From Arbacia lixula (Eukaryota > Echinodermata > Echinoidea > Arbacioida > Arbaciidae), in NCBI GenBank assembly GCA_963669155.1, contig OZ022597.1, positions 11,568,225 through 11,632,224 on the forward strand: 64,000 bases of DNA, in the 5' to 3' direction. Below, in pieces: positions 33,332 through 46,170 of this stretch. The number at the start of each line of letters is the position of its first letter. Position 1 is the first letter of the stretch. Both the position numbers and the translations under genes were made by a program. A model generated the notes under the pieces. The model was not told the origin of the DNA, searched no databases, and saw only the letters and a program-made list of their open reading frames with translations.

Positions 33332-36300
33332 GTGAGTTGAGACAGTTAGTTCAGAATGATTTCTTTTGAGAGAAAACAAAATATGAATTGAATTGAATTT
33401 CCAGTTGCATTTATGTTCTTAGTCCCATGTATGATTTTCCAATTTTGTAAGAATTCATTAAGAATGATGGGATAGACAGTGAGATAAATGTAGGAGGTAC
33501 ATGTACATGAAAATGCAATGTTTCACATCTATTCTAACCATCGTCAGGAAATACAGAACAAAACTGCGCTGAATTTATGTACTTCTCTTATCCTCTCAAC
33601 ATGTACAGTATGATTTTCCAAACGTTATGCATGAGATGTCTATTGAAATTAACTTTGTAAGGTTCATATGAAAAATCATAAATTAATCCTTAATTTGTCA
33701 GAATAATGTTAAGGACATACATGTAAATCAAAACGGATTGAGATTACAATGTATTATTGGTCCATACTGCAAATCATAGTTAAGTGAAACTAATTATGAC
33801 AAAATAAAATTGTGTAATACTTTTTTTATATATTTTTTTTGATATACATGTAAGAGCATTAATGTACCCATACAATACACATGTGAATCTGCAGAATCAG
33901 GGGGAAGGGGGGAGAAGGGGGGGGGGGGGAGGGGGCAGTTGCAAGGCAGAGGGTACATTACTCTGAGGCTGTGTATTACTGGTTCACCTTTGAGGCAGCC
34001 TGAACTTATGAATGAATGAATTAAATACAGTCTGCATGTACCCGATACCCACATGATCAGTACAGTGTACATGTAATTCAGTAGAGTAACGAACCATGCA
34101 CAGCCTGTGTAAGCTTTCAGGAACATGTAGTCTAAATTTATGAATGAATGAAATACAGTCTGCATGTGCTGTAGATGTATGATACGATACCCACATGAAC
34201 AGTACAGTAACTGAACTTATGAATGAATGAATGAAATACAGTCTGCATGTATAATGTACGATGCGATACCCACATGAACAGTACAGTGTAGTACAGTACA
34301 GTAACGAACTATGCACAGCCTGTGTAACCTTGCCATTGATCTTGCCTGTTGAGCAAGATGGTCTGCATAGGATTAAATCAGCCCAGTGGAATGTCTGCTT
34401 CCATTGCAAGCTCAATCCATCTCGACACCTCACGTCACGGTCTGTATCATCTCACAGCTTTCTCATTAAGATGCTGACTCAAGCTTCGCCTTTGAACCTT
34501 TCATGTACTTCATATTCAGGTCCATGCTGTTACATACATGTACTTCGTACTATGACGATACTGTACAAATTAGCACATGACAAGACACTTTTTTTCAAGG
34601 CATACGGTACCACATATAGATGTTCATGTTGCCTCCTGTTCATTGATTGTACTGCTTATGCATTATGCCTAATTCAAATCCCAGAGAAATATTTTGTTCA
34701 TAATTTCACAATATAATAACTTTCTATTCCTTTGACCAATACTCGTCACACCTTCACTAATGTTTGTTTTAATAATACTAAATATGTTCCTCATTGTGGA
34801 TAAATGGCTACTGATAATCGTTTGTCTCACCTGATCTGTTGCAGCGGCGCACGAAACGTCGTGATCTTGTCGATTCCGTTTACCTTACATTGCGAGACAA
34901 ACGATTATGAGTAGGCAATGTTTGTTTTGTTTCTCTTTGTGTTTCTGCTTTCATTAAAACCAACTTAACTTCAGGATGGCCTATCAAATGATTGGTCTGA
35001 ATAAAATCTGGAAATATTCTCTCGTATAGCTACTCCTGTCCCTGGTCCCAGTCAGTACAAGCTTTCCTTATTTCTCCTGTACCCCATGGTCCTTACTCTC
35101 CCACATTTCTTGTTGATTTTCCCACCCCTACAAGTAGCTGTACTGTTGCAGGAAAGGGGGAAGGGGCACAGGGGCCGGGGGAAAGGGGGTGGATTCAGGG
35201 GCCTTATTTTAGAAATCTAATTTTGTGAAATGAAGACTCACAACACACTGAGAAAAATCAGAGGGGGTTAGGGGGTTGGGGTGTTAGGGGGGGGGGGGGG
35301 ATGCGTTGGGGTGCTCTTTGGTTATGTATGGGGCATATTATTTCTATAATCTGTTATGATAACTCGGTACCTTGTTCCCATGCCTGTACTTTCATACTGT
35401 ATCTTTTGTTCTTGACAGGGAAAGATATCTGGTAGGAACTGTTCATGATATCATGTTGTTTATACTCGGCAGCAAGGCCGTGTCATGCTATTCTTACACT
35501 TTGCCATAATGCCCTAATCTGGGTTATCAGAGGTCCCTATGGGGGAGATTGAACCACTCATATGTCAAGTCTCATTCAGACGGGTCAGATCACATCTGAA
35601 AGGGGCATGTACGTGTAAATGTAGGAGTCATACTAATAAATCATAAATAGGCAATATTATTGGTGAGGCGTATTGATGGTATGCAGCCATGAACATACAT
35701 TTGTACAGTAGCTTAAAGACAAAATGACGCATTCGCAAAAGTCATGAAATTTGGCATTGATCAGCAGTATACCATAATGATGATATGTACATAGTCGTGT
35801 ATGTACACTACAGCTCAAAGGAATTGGCATAGGGAAAATTCTAACCCTGACTAATGGGTTAACAGATTGAGAGGGTATTCTTGTTTGTTCGTAAATTTTA
35901 ATATACAGTAATGCAGTTTCAAAAAGTACCTTCGCTTCAAACACAGAAGGTCAACATGAAACTGAAACTGCCTGCTTTGGGATTGTACATACCCCCAGGA
36001 TATTGTGATAGGCAATTTAGCCTGTTTTTCTGCCCACTGGCTACAAGTCCAGCGGTTTTCAAACATACCCACATCCTATGGTATTGGTACATTGCACTTT
36101 TATTGAGATGTACTGTACACTGTACTGTACCTTACATTTATTTTGAATTATGAGCTTTATTTCATAACAAATTGTCATAAGAACTTAAAATTCATGGACA
36201 GAGTGATTCTTGTCTTCTTTTATCATGAGTACCAGCATACAATCTTCTTTTATAAAGATTGCTTCACATGGCAATGCAATCAAACAAAAATGGGGCCAGT

Positions 36301-36391
36301 GATCATAGCAGCTACATGCAGGTTCTGGTATAATCTATACCACTGTACTGTACATGGATGTACACTGTACAAGTAGAGGGGAGAAGTGTAG
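33332..36391. other. MICAL intron 1, left part
   Basis: Holds a G-rich run at 33900-33937, three imperfect ~90-120-bp repeats around 33990-34320 (TGAATGAATGAAATACAGTC, ACCCACATGAACAGTACAGT), a palindromic remnant at 34792-34919, poly-G at 35288-35302, a fragment at 35712-35775 similar to the flank at 48045-48140, and a left-end fragment of foldback family 2 at 35803-35837. Confidence 0.55.
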
Positions 36392-36395
36392 TTAA

Positions 36396-38277
36396 AGTTG
36401 AATTAAGAAGACGATCCCAAATAATGAGATATTTGCATTAATATCATCCTTATGACACTAGCTTACCTATGAGAGACCTTTTAACCCCCTAAAATAAGCT
36501 TAGAATATTAAATTTAGACGATTTATCCCTCACCATATTTTCTCTGATCGCTCCGGCGATGAGTACTCGAGACTATTGTTCGAGCACTGTGACGTCACGG
36601 ACGGGATTTGGGTCACAGTGAGAAAGTAAACAAAGCGAGCAGTGCAGCATATTGTGTGCATAGACATACACGCTAGTACAATTATGAATGAATTTACTTT
36701 CACGTCAGAACTTTTCTTCTATTGTTATGGTTTTATGTGAATGATTTTTAAAAATAAATGAGAATTAAGCAATGTCATATAGTCAATGATGTGTCTCTAG
36801 TGTTCCAATATTTCTCATTTGAAGCGATTTTACTGCCTTGTCTTTCGACTTCAACACCGCGGATGAGAGACAAAATTGTAAATTCAATGTAATAATCAGT
36901 GCATCTGGCAATCAGTTGGTGATTATATGTGTGCGAGAACTTGTGAAATAGAAAATGCTCTACGCAGATATGTGGTCGTATTTATTCTCCAACGTATGTA
37001 AACACCCTCAAAATGATGCAATATACCTAAAGATTAATTTCAAGATAAATAATATAAAATTTGAGCGAGATATTCTCACCGGTCGATCACGTTAGCGGAC
37101 GCTATTGTAGAATATCCATCCGCGTGTGATGCGGTTGAAGAATAAAAAAAAACCAAAACAAACACGTCGCCAGCGGAATTGGTCTGCGCTTGCCGCCCGC
37201 GCGTCTGGCGTGTGCCTAGTAGCCGCGCCGGTGGCCGTGGGTAGTGAGTAAAGTGTTCTTTCGCTTGATATTGCTTATGTTATGTGCCGTCTTACAATCT
37301 TTGCTGCTTCAAAGTTCCAAACTAGCCTAAATACATAAATCACTCAAGAGGCTGAGAAGTATACGGAAGTATAATTTCTTTGTGAGTTTGCGGTATGAGT
37401 GGAGAGGATCCTGGGATTTCTAAAGATACGATGGAAGGTGAAAAAACAAGAAAGAAAAAGTCATCGGGAGATCGCTGTATGGTGATGAACTGTGGGTCGA
37501 CTTACCAGACAACGACAGTGATGGTGGGACTGGGAGATACTCGCCTCTTCAGATGAGATGGATCAATTTTATCAAAACCCATCGGGTCTTTGACCACACT
37601 CGCATGAAAAGAATTTGTGTATGTAGCAAACACTTTGATTCATCTCAGTATGATCAAACTCAGTTCCGAATGTATGAGATGGGTCTGTGGAAAAATCCTC
37701 CGAAACTGCTGCCAGATGCTGTCCCTCACATCTACACTAACACTAACAGTTCAGCTGCCTCAACGCGCTCGAGTGTGTATGAGCTGGGTGGCGATGGCCG
37801 GATCTACTTTACGCTAGTATTCTCAAGTTGTAGAAAATAAGAAAATCAAGTGAAAATATTGACTAATAACTCATCGTTTGCAATCTTACTTCACAATTTA
37901 AGACTTGAAAACCGTTATTTATACTTTTTTCTACATAGGGAGAGTAAAGATTTGTATATATGATTTGTAATTGTTTGATATGGCTTCCTTTGAAAAACAT
38001 TGGTAAAATCTTCTCTCTCTTTCTGCACTGATTTTTGTATTGATACCAGACACTGGATATTACCCAAATCCCGTCCGTGACGTCACGCTCAGCGTGTACC
38101 TATGCGTCCAAGGCTTATCGGGGACTCTAAACAGGCTAATTTATATCGACTTTCAAACCAGAATATTGAGCGTTCAAATGAGTTTTCTGATATGCTCTCT
38201 GTTTGAACAGCCTATATGAACTATATAAAGTGTGTATAACAAAATTTACGGGAATTCGCGCCCTTCTTAATTCAACT
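36396..38277. mobile_element. TTAA-flanked 1.9-kb element with THAP remnant (Kolobok-like)
   Basis: TTAA lies at 36392-36395 and 38278-38281. The terminal inverted repeat is AGTTGAATTAAGAAG on both sides. A second inverted pair lies further in: GACGTCACGGACGGGATTTG near 36590 is answered by its complement near 38070. Inside is a broken THAP-domain gene. Kolobok transposons are known for TTAA duplications and THAP-type transposases, so a shortened Kolobok is the best reading. It sits in MICAL intron 1. Confidence 0.65.
37395..37840 (+). pseudogene. Frameshifted THAP-domain reading frame
   Basis: An ATG at 37395 opens a Lys-rich stretch and the first THAP cysteine pair, CMVMNC (C-x4-C), but the frame stops at TGA 37551. 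The frame starting at 37553 continues with RWINFIKTH, the C-x2-H pair CSKHF and an AVPHIY motif (THAP AVPTIF-like), then stops at 37840. The two halves are about 43 residues apart if one base is restored, within the THAP spacing. One indel between 37494 and 37553 therefore breaks a zinc-binding THAP DNA-binding domain. No catalytic part follows. Confidence 0.6.
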
Positions 38278-38676
38278 TTAAGCCAAAAATCTGCCTCAAG
38301 AGTTTTCTATTTCATTCTACTTCCTTTCTGTGAAACTCTAATCTAACATTTCTTTCTGTAAAAAGAAAATCTCCTCAATTTTTTTTTTTTTTACAATCAG
38401 TGTAATCACTGTCTGAAGAATAACTAAGGCTTATAATCACAGAGGAAAAGTGCAGTTGGTATTTAAACAAAACTACCAACAGATGGTGCTAGATTGTGGC
38501 GCAGCCATCCATTATGCATGGTGCGAGACATAAACGACTACAGTACATGTTACTCACTAATAGCTCTCTGTGATTACTGAAGCGCATTTTAGCATCTATG
38601 TCAAAACTGGTAAATGATCATTAATGGTCGATCTTGTAAGTTGTGTACACTGTATGTACAATACACCTTGATACTA

Positions 38677-38896
38677 GGGCCATTCTCATTGGACTTAAAA
38701 AATCGTGAAGTTAGAAAAATTGCGAAGTTACGGTGAAAGTTGCCTAGCAACTGTGCCAACAGCCGTCCAAAACTTCGCAAGTCAGAGCGCGATTTTTCTA
38801 ACTTCGCGTGACTTTGTGAGTTTTTGGTGTAATGAGAACACGATTGTCAAACTTGGCGATTTTTAACTTCTCGATTTTTTGTAATGAGAATGGCCC
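38677..38896. mobile_element. 220-bp inverted-repeat MITE (GGGCCATTCTCATT ends)
   Basis: The left end is GGGCCATTCTCATT and the right end is AATGAGAATGGCCC, with TA on each side. Internal words AAAATCG and GAAGTTA repeat in both orientations. Confidence 0.8.
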
Positions 38897-39685
38897 TACT
38901 GTATACAATGGACTGCCTGGGCACTTTTGAGCAGTTACTTCTACCCCTTCCCTTTAAACCTGGCATGTATGTTAGACCAGATCACTTTCCTCTTTGGTGG
39001 AGTGATATCACTGCCAGTGAAGTGAGAGACCAGGTGAGGTAGTGTGTTAATCTATTAATCATCAACCTACTTTATTTCAGTGCAGTGAATGTCCTTAAGC
39101 TGGAAAGAAGGATGCGTCCATGCAAGTGTAACAGACTAACAGGCCTGTTTGATCAATTAGTCTCTGCTGCCTATCCTTTTCAGATACAGGGCAAATGGCT
39201 ATGATATACTATGTACAACTGTACCTGTACAGGGAGTTACAATGTACTGTACAAACATAAACCTGTACATGTACAATTACAAATAATTACAAGTATTCAT
39301 GAACAAATCATATTTTAATAACAAAATTGTTATACATAGGGTGTCCATACCCTAATAAAAATATATATTGACACTCTGTAAAGGAACATCTATGCGCAGA
39401 TTGCTATTACGCATGTTGTTGTTTTCTGTTGACTGTCTGCCTTTGGTGAGCGCGCTAGTTTGAATGAATTCGTACCCAAGACTACCTAGAAATGAGGGGT
39501 CAGGTATCCTGTGCATACGGTCACACTAAGCTCTGCCCAGTCATACGACATATCATTAGTAAGCGTTCACACACATGACGGACTGTGATTATTTACAATG
39601 TATACCCTTCTAGTTCAAAAAGATGCCCAGATATGCATGTAGCTATAATGAAATGGTACAGCTATACTGTTTCGGTATAGCTATG

Positions 39686-39881
39686 GACTACCGAAGTGTG
39701 ACATCATTTGAGCATTGTTGTCAAGACAACTGATGCGGGCAGAGCAAGCAGCGGTGATCACAGCGGGGACTGTACTTGGGCATGCCCGACACTAGCCTGA
39801 TCGGACCAATGGACCGCTAAACCTCTCACTGGAGTGAGTTTGAAAAGAACATGCTCATATGAGGACACCACTACGGTACTC
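39686..39881. mobile_element. MITE family 3 (GAGTACCGAAGTG ends), copy 1
   Basis: Begins ACTACCGAAGTGTGACATCA and ends with the imperfect complement (GACACCACTACGGTACT). The core has GAGCAAGCAGCGGTGATCAC and CTCTCACTGGAGTGAGTTTG. Two further copies lie in MICAL intron 2 and after exon 3. Confidence 0.75.
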
Positions 39882-40068
39882 ATAGATACAATAATTTTTT
39901 CCTGTGTGGACACGGGTCAGTGTTTGACTGCTGAACAGTGCACCTCTTTGAAAGGAGAAGGATGCAGCATGCCTTGATTGTAACAGGCCTGTGACATCAC
40001 TCAGCGTCTCAGCCTCCGTCCATCTTGCCTGGATACCAATTCACAAAGAAGAGAGGGAGAGAGAAAGG

Positions 40069-40083
40069 TAGAGGTAGAGAAGA

Positions 40084-40171
<88 letters not shown>

Positions 40172-40190
40172 GGAGAGAGAGAGAGCCAGA

Positions 40191-40250
<60 letters not shown>

Positions 40251-40311
40251 GACAGAGAGAGAGAGCCAGAGAGGGGGAGAGGGGCAAAGAGAGGGAGAAA
40301 GAGAGAGAGAG

Positions 40312-40366
<55 letters not shown>
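40069..40366. repeat. (GA)n microsatellite, ~300 bp
   Basis: Purine GA/GGGA units interrupted by a short (GACA)n block at 40229-40250. Long Arg/Glu or Ser/Leu ORFs across it are artefacts. Confidence 0.96.
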
Positions 40367-40997
40367 CCTTTACAGGGTAAACACAGGCCCTTTAAAGGTC
40401 ACCCTCAGGGCAGAGGTGGAAGGTCAGGATTAGGGACAGTTCACCCAGAGGCCAGTGTCTAGACATGATCATGGAAAGACTGCTTTGTTGATGCTCTGTG
40501 ACTGATAAACAACCAGGCCATGCCCATTCTCAGCCCCAAATCCTGACTTCAAGCCCGAGTGCAATCCAGAGCCATTGATGCACAGTGTTTGCCCAACTCT
40601 GGTTTTCAAAGGTAGCAACATGGCATGTGTTGCTTTGTTGGGCACGCAGATGACAAAGGAGTGTGCACCATGTTGCAACCTATTGAGCCCGAGTTGGCCA
40701 AACTCTGGTGCAATCTACGTTGTAGTTTTTCTTTTTTCAATTCCTTTGTACTTACCTGTAAGCATGGTTCGTTTTAAGGAATGATATATAATATGAGATT
40801 TTACCTATATATTCATTCCTAGGCCCTGTTTTAAAAACAAATGCAATTGATTACAACCACAATTGTGATTGAAGTCAATTGTATAGATAAATAGACCTGT
40901 TTATATTACAGTTAGGGGATTGGACTTGCAATTGAATTACATCAATTGCAACTACAGGTCCATGTATAAAGGAGACATGGCCCCTGCAGGTGTTTTG

Positions 40998-41156
40998 AGG
41001 TCCCGTTGCATAAGACTTACCATTACTGGTAACTCTGCCATCACTGGTAACTTCCATGGTAACACCGCTAGACAGCCAATCAAACTCAAGGTTTCCATGA
41101 AAGTTGGCATCGGAAGCAAAGTTACCACCGATTGAAAGTTTTATTGAATAGGGCTC
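40998..41156. mobile_element. Inverted-repeat MITE (CCCGTTGCATAA ends)
   Basis: The left arm AGGTCCCGTTGCATAAGACT, with TTACCATTACTGGTAACT, is matched by the right arm read outward AGAGCCCTATTCAATAAAAC. Relatives: 4897-5003, 16620-16735 and 41946-42110. Confidence 0.7.
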
Positions 41157-41251
41157 TGTAATGCGGCTGATCTGACTGCATGGGTATCGAAACAAAAACA
41201 TGCACGGATGATGCACTGACAGAATATTCCCACAGTCTGACAATACCTTAA

Positions 41252-41772
41252 AGATTGTCCGTCCCTTTTGCAAGCTTAAAATTTGAAATCGTCTATCACG
41301 ATCGTAAATTGAAGAAAGTGTGATTCAAGACCATTTCTAAGAATGTAGCATGTTGAAGCTTTCTGTATATGTAAAAAAATTTCAGCCGTTAAATTTCAAA
41401 CCGACTTTTTTCGTACTACGAAAAAAGTATTAGTCTTTGTTACAGTATCTATGTGGTTATTATGCTTGTGTGAAATCCTAATTTTATGAGTAACTACCAA
41501 ACTTTGGAGATGATTCCTTCCATAGAACATTTTTTTTCATAATGCGTTTTATAATTTGATAAGCAGATTAATCAATAAAGCAGATATTTCAACACAAACT
41601 GCTAAGAGCCTGAGGTAAAGACTATTAATCAGACGTTGTTTACGTGCATTATTTGAATTTTACACTACGTATCAGTTTCAAATTGTGAATATAGAGCTTG
41701 CTAACACTTCTCTACATGTTTTGCCAATGTTTCGATGGTTTTGTGGTGATCTGAAAAAGGGACTGGCTGTCT
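41252..41772 (+). mobile_element. TTAA MITE family 1, short form (521 bp)
   Basis: TTAA at 41248-41251 and 41773-41776. Same ends and interior as 6729-7252, in the same orientation, inside MICAL intron 1. It shows how the split copy at 48140/52658 looked before the piggyBac insertion. Confidence 0.88.
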
Positions 41773-41945
41773 TTAAGGTCAGGCTCTCTCTTCTACATAT
41801 GTACATGTACCTCCCAAGATGAAAGGGAACATGGCATTCTTCTATGCTGCCACTGTGAGAAGAATGGATGGGGGTGTGGGTGGGGGTGGGGTCACCCCTG
41901 CTTGTCCCACACCCAAGCTTTCTATTTTGTGTCTGATTGTATACC

Positions 41946-42110
41946 TGGGCTCTGTTTCACAAAACTTACATTGATGCCATGTTAACTTTGCTCCTAACTT
42001 TGGCAACCTCTGTGGAAACGTTGAATTTAATTGGTTTTCAAGTGAGGTTGCCATGGTACTTACCATTGATGGCTGAGTTACCATTGATGGTAAATTTTAT
42101 GCAACGATGC
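41946..42110. mobile_element. Inverted-repeat MITE, relative of 40998-41156
   Basis: The left arm GGGCTCTGTTTCACAAAACT is matched by an outward-read right arm containing CGTTGCATAAAATTTACCAT. Confidence 0.65.
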
Positions 42111-42867
42111 CTAAATTTGGACAAATAAAACAAACAGAAAAGCTGGCAAGAGGCATCATAGCCCATGCAGCAAGTTGGGAAAGGGTCTGAATATACTGAC
42201 CGATTGGGCACCGTGTTTTCTTTAAAATGTTAAATACAGTACTTGATAATACTCTAAAACTTAACTCTTTGTGTTCCACAAGTGAATATATTCACAAGTA
42301 ATACACACAAATCCCACAGAGGTAGAATTTATCTGGCACACAAAGGGGTTGACTGAAATAGTTTGGATGATATTAAAGGGCGAAATCTTTTCAAACTTCT
42401 GCCTATACTCTGTACTTTTGATAGGCCACTGTAAATTGGGGGATGTACAGAACGCCAGGAGAGTGAATGAGCACATCCTAATTGGGTTATATGAACAGTG
42501 CTAAGAAAGGAAATTGAACTAAGCCGGGATGGATTTCGCAAACCCAGAGAGAATTACACTTTCTCTAGAGAGCTTTCTCAGTTCATGGACAAATAGCAGA
42601 TCTACTTTGATTAGGTTTTCCTCTCTCGGTTAGAAGTAATGCAGGCCTATTACTTCCTTTATTTGACTTTTATCGATATCTTCGGATATATCGGAAATTG
42701 TTTTGTGCGCGTGACTTCACATTTTTTAACCCATTTCTGAGGGGAGGTTAAATACAGGGAGAAATATGAGATTTGAGAAGGATAGGGGAGCTGAGAGATG
42801 GACAGAGATGATTCAAGTCAGAAAGATAGAGGGGGAACAAAAGAATGTCGAAGGAGGGATGGTGGAA

Positions 42868-42872
42868 ATAGG

Positions 42873-42906
<34 letters not shown>

Positions 42907-43122
42907 GAAGGGAGAGAGAGAGAGGGGGGGGGTAGGGAGAGAGAGAAGGAGAGAGGGAGAGAGTGAGAGAGTGAGAGAGGGATTGGGAGAGAGAGAAAGA
43001 GATGGGGAGAGAGAGAGAGAGAAAGAGAGGGGGGAGAGAGAGAGAGAGAGGGAGGGGGGGGGGGTGGGTGGGGAGGGGAGAGGCAAAGAGGGGGGAGGGA
43101 CAAGGGAGCGAAAGGAGAGAGA
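42868..43122. repeat. (GA)n / poly-purine tract
   Basis: GA units with G-runs (GGGGGG) over about 250 bp. ORFs across it are low-complexity artefacts. Confidence 0.95.
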
Positions 43123-43431
43123 GGGACTGACAGTTAGGGAGATATGTTCTCTTTTTACAGGATATGGGAATTGCTGCAAAGAAATGTACACATGTACGTG
43201 TACTTTCAACAAAAATGAAAACATGTTTTGAAATGCAGTATTGTTGGCACTGTATCAGCATTGCTTTAAAGATGGCCAACGAATACGATGTCTTTTGTAC
43301 AGGGTTCTGATGTTCACACAAAACAACATGTGAATTCTACATGTTTACATGACAGAATTCTGCATTTGTGTACAAGTATAAGTCTTGAGTACTTGTACAT
43401 GTACAACACCCATTTACATTGTAAATATGAG

Positions 43432-43674
43432 TGTACACTACAGCTCAAAGGAATTGGCGTAGGGAAAGGGAAAGGGAAGAAAGGGAAGGAGCCGCAGTTT
43501 TTAAGCGCGGTATATTTTGTCCAGTTCAACATATATGAAACACTATGCATTAGCCTAAAAAGCATTGTGTTTCACGCTGAACTGGACAAAATATACTGCG
43601 GTTTAAAACTGCGGCTCCTTCCCTTTCTTCCCTTTCCCTTTCCCTATGCCAATTCGTTTGAGCTGGAGTGTACA
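43432..43674. mobile_element. Foldback MITE family 2, full copy just upstream of MICAL exon 2
   Basis: A near-perfect hairpin whose right end is less than 40 bp from the splice acceptor of exon 2. Ends read TGTACACTACAGCTCAAAGG and TGTACACTCCAGCTCAAACG. Its polypyrimidine right arm lies where a branch point and polypyrimidine tract would act. Confidence 0.9.
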
Positions 43675-43711
43675 TTATATCTTAAATGGTTGCTCTTTTT
43701 TTGCTCGTTAG

Positions 43712-44003
43712 AACCCCTTCCACCATGCCGTGGATCGACGAGTCGTCCAAGGCGAGCACTCAAAAAGACAAGGATGCCCTCTACGACAAGTTTGTGCAGG
43801 CAGGCACCTTCCTCGGCATCTTCAACACCTTCTTTGAGCTCTGCGAGGCGTTGGACCTCAAACCTTTTGCGGATCACAGGAATTTTTACCACAAGTTCAA
43901 ATCCCAGCTGACGTCATGGAAGGCTGCGTCCCTCTGGAGTAAACTAGACAAGAGGGCCAACAGGAAGGAGTACAAGAAGGGCAAAGCATGCCACAATACA
44001 AAC
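43712..44003 (+). CDS. MICAL: MICAL exon 2 (N-terminal part of monooxygenase domain)
   Basis: Acceptor TTTTTTTGCTCGTTAG; donor AAC then GTAAGT; 292 bases. From its ATG at 43725 (CACC before ATG, a good context) it encodes 93 residues. These include FNTFFELCEALDLKP, YHKFKSQLTSWKAASLWSKL and DKRANRKEYKKGKACHNTN, closely matching the N-terminus of animal MICAL monooxygenase domains before the FAD-binding loop. It ends in phase 0 and joins directly to exon 3. Codons here are GC-richer than the intron DNA. Confidence 0.95.
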
Positions 44004-44039
44004 GTAAGTCAACTTCATCGCTTTGATACGTAGCATTAA

Positions 44040-44491
44040 AGGGATAGTTCACCCTAAAGTTTGTTTCAATAAAGGAGACGCATTTAAGAAAGGTTTGAAA
44101 ATCCGTCAAAGGAAAAGGAAGTTATGATCTTTTACATTTTTGAATTTGTGACGTCACATGCGAGGTGCTCTCCCATACATGTATGTTGTGTACAATTTAA
44201 AAAAAAAGTATGCGCCATTTTACTTGTGGATTTGAAGTACATTTTTACACACAAACCTGTACAAAAAATATAATTCTGTTGTCAAAACAGAAAAAAAGCA
44301 ATTTATGGAATTGTTTTGTAAACAACATGGGAGAGCACCTCGCATGTAACATCACGAAAATGAAATTTCAAAAGATCATTGTACCTTCGTATCCTTTAAC
44401 AGATTTTTGTCAAACCTTCACTAATGTGTTTTCTTTCATGTTTCTGCTTTTATTTTTAAAAACCAACTTATCTTCAGGGTGAACTATCCCT
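44040..44491. mobile_element. TTAA MITE (AGGGATAGTTCACCC ends), 452 bp
   Basis: TTAA at 44036-44039 and 44492-44495, with ends AGGGATAGTTCACCCTAAAG and AGGGATAGTTCACCCTGAAG read outward. A second inverted pair inside (GGTGCTCTCCCATACATGT / ACATGGGAGAGCACCTCG) gives a two-level foldback. The AGGG start with TTAA fits Kolobok-type MITEs. It begins 36 bp after MICAL exon 2. Confidence 0.85.
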
Positions 44492-44664
44492 TTAAGCATG
44501 TTATGTAGCCCTCTTCAACCATGAACGTTAACCTACACTACTGAGACAATAAAATGTCAAAATTGAGCCAGCAACAACATGAAGAAATAAGTGTACACCA
44601 TTCTGTTTCGGAGAGCCATTTATTGCATCTAATGTGAACACAGCATCCAAATTGCATTGTCAAT

Positions 44665-44960
44665 ATGAACATGGCTATGGACCATACTTTTCTTTCTGAT
44701 ATTTGAGAACATCAAATTTCACAATTATAATGGCTACTACATGTACGAAATACCCCCAGAAGGGCAGGATTGTGAAAATAGCCTCTTAATCGCGTTTCCA
44801 ATGTGAACAGGGCTATGGCTCAAACTTTTCTTTTTGATATTTGAGAAAGTAACATACATTTATCACACTTATAATAGCTACTTCATGTACAAAAAGCCCC
44901 AGAAGTGCAGGATTGTGAACGTAGCCTCTTAATCGTATTTCCAATGTGAACAGGGCTGTA
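44665..44960. repeat. ~141-bp tandem repeat, two units and a part
   Basis: AACAGGGCTATGG...CTTTTCTTT.TGATATTTGAGAA repeats at about 44670, 44811 and (start only) 44952, with GGCAGGATTGTGAA and CCTCTTAATCG in each unit. Confidence 0.8.
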
Positions 44961-45299
44961 GGCCGGCCAAGGCATTGACCCTGGAGAGAGAGTAGAGTTA
45001 TTAGGAGGCTTGGCTGCCTGTCACTGCTGCTATTGAGCCATAGGCAAAGAGTTGTAAACACTGTCACACTGCCTTCACCCGTCAGAACGTGTTTACTGCT
45101 GTCACCCGAAAAGTCTTTATACACATGTAGAATGCACGATATCATGCTACTCAAATTTGTACACTTATTCTGTGTTACGTTACGTTCTGTGTTTCACACT
45201 GTACATGAACATACATGTGTATGGTGTGTGTGTACATATGTAGTTCTCTGTGGTATGGTACTGTATGTTTGAAGTATATGTACAGTAATCCCAATACAG

Positions 45300-45455
45300 T
45301 ATAATATCATAGTATTATTTAAACAAAAAAAATACCATGCTTAGAAAAACCTGTATAAAGCACCTTATAAATGCAATTTTAGTGTTATTTAAGCAACAAA
45401 AAAAATAGCATGCTTAGAAACACCTGTATAAAGCGACTTAGAAATGCAATTATTA
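45300..45455. repeat. ~70-bp tandem duplication
   Basis: Two units share ATGCTTAGAAA.ACCTGTATAA and AAATGCAATTTTAGTGTTAT-like sequence. Confidence 0.75.
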
Positions 45456-46170
45456 TTTTTTCAATTCTTGCCCCTTATTACATACATACATGTATGAACT
45501 ACAATAATGAGGATGCACAATAAATGTACTATACATGTACGCTACACGTGTGAAAATTGTGTTTTGTTACATGAACAATATTTAAAAGGACCCTTTTAGA
45601 TCTTGTCCGCATTACAAAAGACCATAATGACGGTATTGATACAAAACATCTTAAAGTTCTATGAGGTGTAATGATTGAGACTTAAAAACAAGTAAAGTTT
45701 CTTAAAAGCAAACAAATCGGTGCCTTTTAAAATGAGTTACTGGTGATTTGTATTCAATTTTGTTTCTATCAAAAACTGGGTCCAAAATCTCACTCAAATG
45801 GTGCAACTTGAGCTATTTTATACCAAATGATAAATGAAATTAAGGAGAGAAAGAGTGGAGCAGGATTTTTTTGGTACCATATCAAATATCCCTGTGGGGC
45901 TCATATTACTGTTGCACAGTATGAAGTCAGGACATATGGTGTGTGTGTTGTACTTTGTACTGCATGAATGTGTACAGAACGAGACTCTGTTGTACTCGAG
46001 TAATGAGCTGTGAAAAAATGTGTCATAAATACAATGCACATTCGACATGATGACATTGTATTTGCACAGTACTGGCAGTACACTCTAAATGCCCCTATTT
46101 GTTGACTTGAAAGTAGGGTAATGCAATGAGGGATATCGTACAGTACTGTCACTATTATGACTCTCAAGGT

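Noticed and set aside
40025-40462. Arg/Glu-rich 145-codon ORF, and Ser/Leu ORFs on the other strand
   Set aside because: Pure translation of the (GA)n microsatellite. The same applies to ORFs at 9833-10165, 24093-24460 and 42748-43321.
43286-43724. 207-codon ORF starting at 43288 as one exon leading into MICAL
   Set aside because: It passes through a foldback MITE and shifts out of the MICAL frame; the splice acceptor at 43711 explains the gene start better.
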